Source: Paenibacillus sp. JQZ6Y-1
GTDB taxonomy: Bacteria; Bacillota; Bacilli; Paenibacillales; Paenibacillaceae
Reading direction: 5' to 3'
Length of the DNA stretch: 34,945 nucleotides
Assembly: GCF_040719145.1 (NCBI RefSeq)
Contig: NZ_JBFDUZ010000012.1
Coordinates: 1-34,945 of the forward strand
Part shown: piece after piece, positions 15,298-23,353 of the stretch
Layout of the letters: each line of letters opens with the position of its first letter
How positions within the stretch are numbered: the stretch's first letter is position 1
Notes under the pieces: model-generated
What the model was told of the DNA's origin: nothing
Databases searched by the model: none
What the model saw: the letters and a program-made list of their open reading frames with translations, nothing else
Position numbers and translations under genes: made by a program

Positions 15298-16290
15298 ATG
15301 TCAAGAATAAGGTTGAGAGAAAAAAAATTGATTTTTGCTGGTCTGATCGGAGCAGTATCTATGCTGGTCATCTGTCTGATTGCTGCGATTCTGTATACCA
15401 ATCAATTGAAGAATCGGTTTGTCAGTCAGAGAGTAGTGCTTGAACAGGAATTGTCCGATACACAAAAGCAACTGAGCGAAGAAACGATTGCAGTACCTGT
15501 AGTTAATAAAGATATTCAGGCTGGAGAGAAGATTGTACTGGATCAACTCACAACGGTTCAAATTCCTAAAACAGCAGTCCCTGATGGTGTGGTTATGGAT
15601 CTGAAAGATTTAGACGGTAAAATTGCCAAAATTAATCTTCCAGCAAAAAGCCCAGTTACAAGCCTGATGGTGTTTGACGATGAAATGATCACCAATGACG
15701 AGCGGAACCAAGAATTCAGCTTGATCGAACTGCCGCTTAAGCTGCAAAAAGATCAATATGTGGATGTACGTATCAAGTTTCCATCTGGTCAGGATTACAT
15801 TGTTCTAACCAAGAAAAAAGTAGAGGACTTATCTGGTGGAACGGTATGGTATCACATGAATGAAAAGGAAATATTAAATATGTCTAGCGCCATTGTCGAT
15901 GCTTACATGAATGATGCAACGATCTATGCGTTGTCTTATATTGAGCCTGGTTTGCAAGAAAAATCAACTTCAACATATGCAGCGAATAAAGAAGTTCTAG
16001 ATTTGATGGATTCTGATCCCAATATTGTGGAAAAAGCAACATCGACACTGGAGCGTACGACGCGTCAGAATTTAGAGAAATCTTTGAATGCTTTAACACC
16101 AGCCGATGTACAGAAATACAAAAGTGCCGTTGCCGAGGAGCGGGCATCTGCTGCGAATATAACAACTCAGCAAGACAATAATGGTACACAGCAAGACACG
16201 TCATTGAATAGTGGGAATGTACAGGATTCGAATATGTCGGAAGAGGAACAAATTTTCACTGATACGACAGACAGTGTATCCGTAAAGTAA
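15298..16290 (+). CDS. CpaB/RcpC-like SAF-domain protein
   Basis: The 330-residue protein has a short basic N-terminus (MSRIRLREKK), one membrane anchor (about 11-34), a short coiled-coil (about 38-60), then an SAF-type domain: VPVVNKDIQAGEKIVLDQL and LDGKIAKINLPAKSPVTSLMV match the pattern of CpaB/RcpC proteins, which in Gram-negative Tad systems sit in the envelope next to the secretin. The C-terminal half is helical, ending in an Asn/Gln/Asp-rich disordered tail. There is no secretin in a Gram-positive cell, so here it probably forms an outer-face or wall-spanning collar for the pilus. ATG 15298 follows AGGGGAG at a long 12-base spacing; no better start exists. It opens an operon with a 13-base gap to the next gene. 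Confidence 0.75.
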   Translation: MSRIRLREKKLIFAGLIGAVSMLVICLIAAILYTNQLKNRFVSQRVVLEQELSDTQKQLSEETIAVPVVNKDIQAGEKIVLDQLTTVQIPKTAVPDGVVMDLKDLDGKIAKINLPAKSPVTSLMVFDDEMITNDERNQEFSLIELPLKLQKDQYVDVRIKFPSGQDYIVLTKKKVEDLSGGTVWYHMNEKEILNMSSAIVDAYMNDATIYALSYIEPGLQEKSTSTYAANKEVLDLMDSDPNIVEKATSTLERTTRQNLEKSLNALTPADVQKYKSAVAEERASAANITTQQDNNGTQQDTSLNSGNVQDSNMSEEEQIFTDTTDSVSVK

Positions 16291-16303
16291 TAAAGGAGGA
16301 CCT

Positions 16304-16987
16304 ATGAAAAGAATATTATTACTTGGTGCGTTGGATAAAACCGATCTGATCTTCTATATGGCGAAGCTGATGTCAAAGCATAAAAAAGTGTTGGTTGCTG
16401 ACGTTACGGAACATCACCGCTACGAATATGCTTATCCTAAAGTACAAGCAGAGGATGCACCTATTCAACAGCATGATGAATTCGATGTGGCAGAGAATAT
16501 TCAAAACTATCTCCATTTGGAAAAGGTCATGCAGTCGACAGAGTACGATATTATACTCATCGATGCGGATCATTTGGAAGCTTTGCAATACTGGCCAGTT
16601 TGCGATGAATATATTTTAGTTACTTCTTACGAGAATCCAGTTATTCAGCGTAATGCGAAAGTACTGGAAAGTTATTTCCGTGAGAAGCCAATGGCAGAGT
16701 TGTTGTCGTTTCACAAAATCATTTATGAAGCTGGCTCAACACTAACAGAGAAAACAATTAATGAAAGTCTTGACCGATTACCGATCGTTTGGGACGAAAC
16801 GTTTGTTTATTATCCAGATGAGCGTGACATGCAGCAAAAAATTCGTAATCAATATTCCAATATAGTGTCTATCAAAGGATTGTCGCGCCCCTATCGTCAA
16901 GTGCTTAGTGAAATAGTCGGTAGAATTACGGACACTCGACCAGCAGTTATGAAAACAATCTGGAAACAAACGGAAAGGAGCAGATGA
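16304..16987 (+). CDS. MinD/CpaE-like P-loop-fold protein with degenerate nucleotide site
   Basis: The 227-residue cytoplasmic protein starts MKRILLLGALDKTDLIFYMAKLM, which aligns in place with the Walker A strand-loop-helix of MinD/ParA proteins but has GALDKTD instead of GGxGKT/S. YDIILIDADHLEAL corresponds to the Walker B region, and DEYILVTSYENPVIQRNAKVL to the usual VTxPDxxSIRDAxKxL segment. It therefore looks like a pseudo-ATPase partner of the next gene. CpaE/TadZ proteins place the pilus machine at a cell site. AAAGGAGG precedes the ATG. The next gene starts one base after its stop, so the two are coupled and may form a heterodimer. The fold call is from pattern only. Confidence 0.6.
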   Translation: MKRILLLGALDKTDLIFYMAKLMSKHKKVLVADVTEHHRYEYAYPKVQAEDAPIQQHDEFDVAENIQNYLHLEKVMQSTEYDIILIDADHLEALQYWPVCDEYILVTSYENPVIQRNAKVLESYFREKPMAELLSFHKIIYEAGSTLTEKTINESLDRLPIVWDETFVYYPDERDMQQKIRNQYSNIVSIKGLSRPYRQVLSEIVGRITDTRPAVMKTIWKQTERSR

Positions 16988-16988
16988 T

Positions 16989-17852
16989 ATGGCCTCAGTT
17001 GCTTTTTGGGGAATGCAGCATGGTTTAGGCGTTACGAGCAATATAGCCGCAATTGCAGCTTCTCTTGCACAGGATTACCGTTTGCGCTCCCTGATTACTC
17101 AGCCGCAATTTAATGATCATACGCTGGAATGGGCTTTTCGTACATCCATGAGTCGTCATAATCAGGAGTACCTGAATAAGGATGGTATGATGACAGGCTC
17201 AGGTATGGATGGGTTGGAACGTGCGGTTCGTAGTAGCAAGCTTGAACGTGAGTCCATCAAAAATAATACGTTGGTTGTTGATCCAGATAAGCTGGATCTG
17301 CTGCAAGGAAGCAGTAAAACCAGCTTGTCTCAATTTGAAAATTCACAGGATATTATGGAAATCGTTCTACAGCGCGCTAAGGAATACTATGACACTGTAC
17401 TAATTGATGTACATTCAGGTACTAACAACTCTATGATTCATACCATAATGAACAATGCAGATATGATTATTGTATGTGTAGATCAGAATATTCATGTGCT
17501 GAACAAATTTTTTAAAGAGCGTGAACAATGGCCTGTCTTTTTACAAAACAAGCCTCATATGCTGATGATCGGAAAGTATGATCCGAACTCCAAGTATCGC
17601 ATCAAAAATATCGCTAACAAATATGGATACAAAGAAAAGATATTAACTATTCCTTATAATGCCGGATTTAAGGACCATTACAATGACGGTGACGTAAAAG
17701 GGTTCGTATCCAGAAATATTAATGTAGGCAAATATGATGAAAACTATTTCTTTATTCAAGAAACACGTCGAGCGGTTCAAACTATTTTGACAGAGATCGG
17801 TATTAATACCCAGGTCAAGCATGTGGATAGTCTTGAGAAAGGAGTATCCTAA
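16989..17852 (+). CDS. CpaE/TadZ-like ATPase homologue with deviant Walker A
   Basis: The 287-residue protein has the MinD/CpaE layout. The N-terminal loop FWGMQHGLGVTSNIAAIAASLA is at the Walker A position, but Val replaces the final P-loop Lys and there is no KGG start. YDTVLIDVHSGTNNSMIHTIMNNADMIIVCVDQNI provides the switch II/Walker B segment, and KPHMLMIGKYDPNSKYRIKNIANKYGY the late nucleotide-base-binding segment. A similar GxxGxTSN loop is, as far as I recall, common in CpaE-like proteins of Firmicutes pilus loci. It should position or assemble the export machine. Its stop overlaps the start of the ATPase gene by one base. Confidence 0.7.
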   Translation: MASVAFWGMQHGLGVTSNIAAIAASLAQDYRLRSLITQPQFNDHTLEWAFRTSMSRHNQEYLNKDGMMTGSGMDGLERAVRSSKLERESIKNNTLVVDPDKLDLLQGSSKTSLSQFENSQDIMEIVLQRAKEYYDTVLIDVHSGTNNSMIHTIMNNADMIIVCVDQNIHVLNKFFKEREQWPVFLQNKPHMLMIGKYDPNSKYRIKNIANKYGYKEKILTIPYNAGFKDHYNDGDVKGFVSRNINVGKYDENYFFIQETRRAVQTILTEIGINTQVKHVDSLEKGVS

Positions 17853-19768
17853 TGAGCTTAAGCGCTATACTCAATATGGCGATTATTTTGATCCTTGGTA
17901 TTGGCGTAATCATTTGGTTGCTCTATACCCTATTTAAAAAGCCTGGTGAAGTTTCTAAGAAAAAAAGCAATACTGATATGGAACACCTACAACTCAAAGA
18001 AATTCAGTATTTTGTTTCTTCCAGTATCAATAACTTTATTAGTACGAACTTGCTGGATCTAGGTTTATCAGAAGAGGAATACAATCGTCGTAATGCTTTG
18101 CGTACAGAGCTGCAAAGTGCACTAAAGTTTGCAAACACTGGAGACATTAAAGAAAAGATTTATATTAAGCAATATATCTTTGATCTACTGAATATGAATT
18201 ATGGAATCACAGATCAGAATATTGATTGGATTATTCCCTTTGAAGATGTAGAAAAGTTGACCGATCAGGATCAATTCGAGATTTTGATGTATATGTATAA
18301 AAAAGAGTATGGATTTAAAGCACTAAGTAGATTAATTGAAGATTATGACTTAGCTCGTCCCAAATTTATTATTGAAGACGGTCAAGCAGAATCATTTATT
18401 ATTACTTCACAAGAAATACAAAGCATTTATAAAAAGAATATGCATAAGTTACTTGAGTTTGATGACAAGCTAAATATTATCGTGCAACGTATTTATCAGA
18501 ACTATAAAGGATTTGGCGTTATCGATGAAATCCGCGATATGGCGATCGATGGTGTAAGCGGAGGCGCATCCGGTATTCCAGAAAGCATGCAGGTCATCGA
18601 AGATGAAATGGAATTGATGCATGGTATGAAATCCGCCAAAAAAGATGGCTATAACAGCATTTGGATTTTCTATCGTGGTAAGTCAGTGCATTTATCCTTT
18701 CTCACCTTTGGCGATGAAGCTGAACTGAAACGGATTTGCCAAAATATTTATAAGTATGATAATCCCGGACAATTGACGGAAAGCAATGGCTATATGGTCA
18801 ATGATATGAAGGATGGGTCACGTGTCGTTGTTGTACGACCTCCAATGTCCGAAAGTTGGGCTTTCTGGGTTCGTAAGTTCGATACGCCCAATATTGATCT
18901 TTCCAAATTGATCAATGATGAATCTGCTGTAAACGCCGAACTGGCAAGGGATATGACTAAGTTTTTGATGAAGGGTGAGCGAACGACCGCATTTACCGGT
19001 CAACAAGGTACCGGTAAAACAACGCTTGCTATGGCAGCCATTAAATTTATTTCTGCGGTACATAATTTGCGTATTCAGGAGCTGGCATTTGAATTAAATC
19101 TTCGACGCCTATACCCAAGTCGCAATACGATAGCATTCCGTGAAACACAAACAGTAAGCGGTTCGGAAGCATTGGATGTACAAAAGAAAACAGATGGTGC
19201 AGTAAATATTCTAGGCGAGGTTGCCACTGATGAGGTTGCGGCATGGGCTGTCAAAATGGGTACTGTAGCTAGTCGCTTTACACTTTTTACCGCGCATCCA
19301 CGCACGTTTGAGGATTTGATCTTTTACTTGCGTAACGCACTGGTTAACAAAAAATACTTTACGGATCAGCGATCAGCTGAAGAACAGGTAGCCAAAGTAG
19401 TAGAGTACGATGTCCATTTGGAAAAAGACCATTCTGGTAAACGATATATCGAACGCATTACCGAATGTACATTTATCCAGCATAACGATGAGACAATTGG
19501 AGCTATCCAGCAGCTTGCCAATAATGCTGATAGTGTGGAAGATCAGCTGAAGACACTTGTTGCTGTTCAATTGGAAGAGTTGAAGCATAAAACGATGCGT
19601 CCATGGAAGGCACACAATATTGTGGAATACCGAAATGGAGAATATGTAGCTGCTCATCCCCCTTCCGCTGAAAAAGTAAGATCGATGCTGTCTGTTATGT
19701 CAGAAAAGGATGGACAGGAGTTCAGGCAGTTTCTTAAAAAACACTGGGAGCATGTAAATTATGGCTAA
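17852..19768 (+). CDS. CpaF/TadA-like secretion ATPase with N-terminal membrane segment
   Basis: The 638-residue protein is a type II/IV secretion (VirB11/GspE superfamily) ATPase. The motor domain (about 340-580) has Walker A GQQGTGKTT (Lys389), an Asp-box-like stretch around LAFELNLRRLYPSRNT, a Walker B equivalent NILGEVATDEVAAW and a His box TLFTAHPRTFEDLIFYLRNAL. The N-terminal domain is long (about 300 residues). It begins with a hydrophobic segment (about residues 4-26, AILNMAIILILGIGVIIWLLY), which is not typical of CpaF. It powers pilus assembly with the membrane platform protein encoded next. Its start overlaps the preceding stop, and its 3' end overlaps the next gene by eight bases. 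Confidence 0.88.
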   Translation: MSLSAILNMAIILILGIGVIIWLLYTLFKKPGEVSKKKSNTDMEHLQLKEIQYFVSSSINNFISTNLLDLGLSEEEYNRRNALRTELQSALKFANTGDIKEKIYIKQYIFDLLNMNYGITDQNIDWIIPFEDVEKLTDQDQFEILMYMYKKEYGFKALSRLIEDYDLARPKFIIEDGQAESFIITSQEIQSIYKKNMHKLLEFDDKLNIIVQRIYQNYKGFGVIDEIRDMAIDGVSGGASGIPESMQVIEDEMELMHGMKSAKKDGYNSIWIFYRGKSVHLSFLTFGDEAELKRICQNIYKYDNPGQLTESNGYMVNDMKDGSRVVVVRPPMSESWAFWVRKFDTPNIDLSKLINDESAVNAELARDMTKFLMKGERTTAFTGQQGTGKTTLAMAAIKFISAVHNLRIQELAFELNLRRLYPSRNTIAFRETQTVSGSEALDVQKKTDGAVNILGEVATDEVAAWAVKMGTVASRFTLFTAHPRTFEDLIFYLRNALVNKKYFTDQRSAEEQVAKVVEYDVHLEKDHSGKRYIERITECTFIQHNDETIGAIQQLANNADSVEDQLKTLVAVQLEELKHKTMRPWKAHNIVEYRNGEYVAAHPPSAEKVRSMLSVMSEKDGQEFRQFLKKHWEHVNYG

Positions 19769-21839
19769 CCTAAAAGTCGTTGGCGGAATATTGATCGTAT
19801 GCGTTATTCTGCTAATTGTTTCGGCTATTGTTTATTTCCTCGACCGGCGTAAACGTAAAAAGCTCGCTTTGAACGCTACAGTAGTCAGCCGTAGAACACA
19901 AAAGCATGCCGAGAATGCACGAGTAGCTCGATTGTATCAACGTGCCTATATTCAATTTCTGAAATACCCGGTATTGCGTCGTCAGGTAGAGCGCGTCAAA
20001 ATTCGACTGGCTACAGTTAGCGAATACGATGAATCTACACTTCGCAAAGAAACGATGAAAATCACGTTGCGAACACTTGGTATTTTGTTTGTAGGTGTAC
20101 TTGTCTGTGCGATATTCAGCAAAAGCTTACTAGCCACCTTATTTGCAATGGCAGTGGCTGTATTGCTGAACAACATCCTAATTTCCATTTTTGTTAAACG
20201 AGTTGAAGATCGACTGTTAATCCAATTCGTGAATTATTTAGAAGATAACCGACACGAATATCAGGATGCCAAAATGGTGGATGAAGCGATGTATCAGGCA
20301 GCATTGAATGCACCACACGCTGTACGTTTGCAAATTGAACGTATTCATCGCATTTTGACTGGTAAAGAAGTTCACACTGAGCTGAACACCTTTTATACTC
20401 TTGCACCTAATCGCTATTTGAAAATTTATGCTGGTGTATCACATCTTGTGCTGGAGTATGGCGATAAGATGCTGAGTAAAGGTTCAATGTATTTGACATC
20501 GCTGCATAAAATGGTTCGTGAGATTCGAGACGATTTGATGCGACGGAATAAGCTTAGCTACCGTCTTAGTAACTTATCTCTCATTGCATTGATTCCTATT
20601 TTACTCTCGTTTCTTGTTGTATCGTGGGCAGAATCGATGTTTCCTGTAATGAAATCCTTTTATGATGGGCGCGCTGGATATATTATTCGGCTACTGCTGT
20701 ATACGGTCAGCATTGTGTGCTACATGCTCGTACGCAAAATTAGCGAGATTGAGGAAGCAAAATATATTGCTCCCATTGAGCGAAAACGGTGGGAAGCATA
20801 TATACTCAATCTTCCGTTTATGCATTTTATCGTGCATCGGCTTATGCCGCACAAGCGTAGTACTGCCTTCCACCAAATGAAACGGTTGTTGAAAGATGCG
20901 AATTCACCGTTAACGCTGGAATGGTTCTATGTTCAACGAATGATTGTTAGTGTAGCTGTTTTTGTTATCACGATTGCCCTATCGGTATTCCTGCATTGGA
21001 ATGCTGTATATCAGATTAGTCATACCCCAACCGTAACAGAGGCGAGTCTGATCGGTGCTACCACACCAGAAGAAAAAGCCGAAGCGATGGAGACGACAAA
21101 TTTGGATAATCAGATTATTGCTGAGGCGCAAGGAGGGGGTGAAGTATCCAGAGATACCATCCGCGAGCTGGTGCAGCAGTCCTATAATCAGCAAACAAGC
21201 AGTCGCGAAGTGAACAATACAGTGAATCGAATCACCGAAAAAATAGTCATGATGGATAGCGAATATTTTAAATGGTACGAGCTTTTATTGGCAATTGGGT
21301 TATCAGTTATCGGATATTATATACCGTTCTGGATTTTGCTTTTCCAGAAGCGGATGCGTTTGATGGAGATGCAAAACGAAGTGGATCAATTTCATACATT
21401 GATCTCCATCTTGATCCAGTTTGATCGGATGGATACTCAGATGATCTTGGAATGGATGGAACGCTATTCACTGATTTTCAAGCCAGCCTTGCTCAAATGT
21501 CTTAATGATTACGATCAAGGAGCGGAAAAAGCAATTGTGCAGTTAAAAGAAGATGCGCCTTACCCAGCTTTTGTGAAAATCATTAATCGATTACAGCGCT
21601 CGGTAGAGAAAATTCCGTTGCTATACGCTTTTGATGATCTGGAAAGTGAGCAGGAGCATCATCGTGAAATGAAGATTGAGCGTATGAATCGTGTCATTAA
21701 TCAAAAGGTATTCTGGGGAAAAGCCTGTGGCTGGACACCTGCCGTGTTTCTGCTGATCTTTTTCTTAGTTGGACCTATGTTATATGTATCCATGATGAAT
21801 ATGGCAGACATGATGAGTCAATTGCAATCTATCAATTAA
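19761..21839 (+). CDS. TadB-TadC-like fused membrane platform protein
   Basis: The 692-residue membrane protein contains two type II secretion F-type modules in one chain. After an N-terminal membrane segment (about 5-27) comes the first module: a TM pair (about 98-150), a cytoplasmic helical block (FVNYLEDNRHEYQDAKMVDEAM and on), and another TM pair (about 270-320). The second has TMs near 395 and 510-530, a helical block from about 540 (EVDQFHTLISILIQFDRMDT) and a last TM at about 655-680. Usual Tad systems encode TadB and TadC separately. Archaeal ArlJ/TadC-type platforms also carry two such blocks in one protein. A Glu/Thr/Gln-rich extracellular loop (about 425-490) is unusual. It should be the partner of the CpaF-like ATPase. 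Confidence 0.78.
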   Translation: MANLKVVGGILIVCVILLIVSAIVYFLDRRKRKKLALNATVVSRRTQKHAENARVARLYQRAYIQFLKYPVLRRQVERVKIRLATVSEYDESTLRKETMKITLRTLGILFVGVLVCAIFSKSLLATLFAMAVAVLLNNILISIFVKRVEDRLLIQFVNYLEDNRHEYQDAKMVDEAMYQAALNAPHAVRLQIERIHRILTGKEVHTELNTFYTLAPNRYLKIYAGVSHLVLEYGDKMLSKGSMYLTSLHKMVREIRDDLMRRNKLSYRLSNLSLIALIPILLSFLVVSWAESMFPVMKSFYDGRAGYIIRLLLYTVSIVCYMLVRKISEIEEAKYIAPIERKRWEAYILNLPFMHFIVHRLMPHKRSTAFHQMKRLLKDANSPLTLEWFYVQRMIVSVAVFVITIALSVFLHWNAVYQISHTPTVTEASLIGATTPEEKAEAMETTNLDNQIIAEAQGGGEVSRDTIRELVQQSYNQQTSSREVNNTVNRITEKIVMMDSEYFKWYELLLAIGLSVIGYYIPFWILLFQKRMRLMEMQNEVDQFHTLISILIQFDRMDTQMILEWMERYSLIFKPALLKCLNDYDQGAEKAIVQLKEDAPYPAFVKIINRLQRSVEKIPLLYAFDDLESEQEHHREMKIERMNRVINQKVFWGKACGWTPAVFLLIFFLVGPMLYVSMMNMADMMSQLQSIN

Positions 21840-21865
21840 AATTCAAATATTAAGGGGATAAAAAA

Positions 21866-22327
21866 ATGGAAGAGAATGCTTCAAAAGGATTATCACTGAC
21901 GGCTACCATCTTTTTAACAATTGGTTTGATCACTATCGCAGTTTCGATTTACTTTATCGCAGTAGCTGGTACGAAAACGGCACAGGACGATATGTCGGGC
22001 TTGACGAATACGTTGCAACAAAGCAAATTTTCTGCTTATGACAATTCCATTGTATCGGGCAGTCAGATTATTAACGTAGTTCGACAATATATGAAGCAGG
22101 ATGCATTTGGAGTAACAGTAACGACAGGGAAAGGCTCTACAACCACTTACGGAAATGCCTTTGATGCAACGACAGGTGAAGTAACTAGTACATCAAAGAA
22201 TGAAGATTTAACCAATGCACAAAGTCAATCAGAAGCTGGCTATATTAATCCATCAGGACGTTTTTTGTCGAAAGTAGTTACCGATAAAAACGGAGTCGTT
22301 CGAGGTTTGATTTTCCAACAAAGATAA
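21866..22327 (+). CDS. Pilin-like protein 1 (candidate major subunit)
   Basis: The 153-residue protein has a short charged leader MEENASKG and then a hydrophobic helix LSLTATIFLTIGLITIAVSIYFIAVA, the arrangement of type IV-like prepilins. There is no Glu at +5 after the putative KG-L cleavage point, so it is not a standard Flp pilin. The rest is a Ser/Thr/Gly-rich exported domain (about 120 residues) without cysteine. The gene has a strong ribosome site (AAGGGGAT) and is followed by a stable hairpin that could raise its mRNA level above the downstream genes, as for a major subunit. The next gene has a very similar N-terminus. No dedicated peptidase is encoded in the window. Confidence 0.6.
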   Translation: MEENASKGLSLTATIFLTIGLITIAVSIYFIAVAGTKTAQDDMSGLTNTLQQSKFSAYDNSIVSGSQIINVVRQYMKQDAFGVTVTTGKGSTTTYGNAFDATTGEVTSTSKNEDLTNAQSQSEAGYINPSGRFLSKVVTDKNGVVRGLIFQQR

Positions 22328-22335
22328 TGTAAACC

Positions 22336-22359
22336 GCATTCCCCTTTACTGGGGAATGC
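22336..22359 (+). terminator. Intra-operon hairpin after pilin-like gene 1
   Basis: GCATTCCCC (22336-22344) and GGGGAATGC (22351-22359) form a perfect nine-base G+C-rich stem with a six-base loop and no T run. I read it as an attenuator or 3' stabiliser that lets the first pilin-like gene be expressed more than the later ones. The next ribosome site is 25 bases downstream. Confidence 0.6.
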
Positions 22360-22398
22360 ACCTTCCTTACATACAGATGATCATGAAAGGAAACCAAC

Positions 22399-22779
22399 AT
22401 GGAAGAGAACACGAGCAAAGCGATCACATTGGCAATAACGATTCTTGTCATGGTTGGCATTTTGAGCTATTTGCTCATATCCTTGCAAATTCAGGATCGT
22501 ATGGTGTACACCGTCAGTCAATGGACAGAAAATAGCGATCACCGTATAGCACAAACCTATGAGCTAGTTAAGCAAGAAACCTACACAGGAGCACAGGTAC
22601 AACAAAGTCTTAATAATATTTTACAGCTTGATGCAGATATCGAAGTAAACGGAAGATTATATCCTCGCAATAATAAAGTAGAAAGTTCCGATGTACAAAG
22701 CATCGATATTCATAAAACATACATCGTTCAGTATCGGTGGGACAGCAATGGGATCATAACCAAAATTATCTTTACGTAA
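22399..22779 (+). CDS. Pilin-like protein 2 (paralogous N-terminus)
   Basis: The 126-residue protein begins MEENTSKAITLAITILVMVGILSYLLI, clearly paralogous to MEENASKGLSLTATIFLTIGL of the preceding protein over the leader and the first part of the helix, then diverges. The exported part (about 95 residues) is predicted helical near TYELVKQETYTGAQVQQSLNNIL, then strand-rich. No cysteine is present. It has its own ribosome site (GAAAGGAAA) after the hairpin. I infer a minor pilin or initiation subunit. A conserved SK(G/A)-(L/I) step in both proteins marks a possible shared processing site. Confidence 0.55.
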   Translation: MEENTSKAITLAITILVMVGILSYLLISLQIQDRMVYTVSQWTENSDHRIAQTYELVKQETYTGAQVQQSLNNILQLDADIEVNGRLYPRNNKVESSDVQSIDIHKTYIVQYRWDSNGIITKIIFT

Positions 22780-22783
22780 GGGG

Positions 22784-23353
22784 GTGTCCGTTCTGAGCAA
22801 TATTAATCCCCTGGGAGCAGTCCTAGGCATCATTATGACGGTACTGCTAGTATTCGTATATCCAACCTATCAGGCAGCCGAAAGACAGGATACACTTACC
22901 CAGATTGTTATTCATAAGGCAGTGACCGAATTTGTAGATGCTGCCAGAACCAAAGGATATATTAGTCCAAAGATGTACAGTGACTTTACTGATCAGTTGG
23001 GATCTACCAATAATGCATATACCGTAGAAATCGAGCATTTGCACAAAAAATACAATCCTATTTACTCAGATCCGGCAGATCCAACGACCTTTCAACAATC
23101 TTTTCAGGATTATTACGATGGACACTATACAGAAGAAATCGAAAAAGTCATGTTTCCGTCCACTGTTATGTCAGCGGATAGTGATAGTCGCAAATACAAA
23201 ATGAGTGCTGGAGATTTTATTACCGTAGAAGTAAAAAGCAAAAACCCAACACTGGCTCGAACCATCCGCTCGTATTTGATTGGAGAAGCGGCGGATAATA
23301 GTAGCGATATTTATATGACGTACTCAGGGATGATACTTAATGAAGATTATTAA
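22784..23353 (+). CDS. Single-TM exported protein of the Tad-like locus, unknown
   Basis: The 189-residue product has a short N-terminus, one hydrophobic segment (about 11-27, GAVLGIIMTVLLVFVYP), then a long amphipathic helix (YQAAERQDTLTQIVIHKAVTEFVDAARTKG) and a soluble exported domain. That shape is common to TadE/F-type minor pilins and assembly proteins. The start is uncertain: GTG 22784 sits inside the AAGGGGGTG ribosome-like sequence, while the CTG at 22793 would have it at proper spacing. The 3' end overlaps the next gene by 14 bases, so they are coupled. I do not recognise the family; the assembly role is inferred from position. Confidence 0.65.
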   Translation: MSVLSNINPLGAVLGIIMTVLLVFVYPTYQAAERQDTLTQIVIHKAVTEFVDAARTKGYISPKMYSDFTDQLGSTNNAYTVEIEHLHKKYNPIYSDPADPTTFQQSFQDYYDGHYTEEIEKVMFPSTVMSADSDSRKYKMSAGDFITVEVKSKNPTLARTIRSYLIGEAADNSSDIYMTYSGMILNEDY

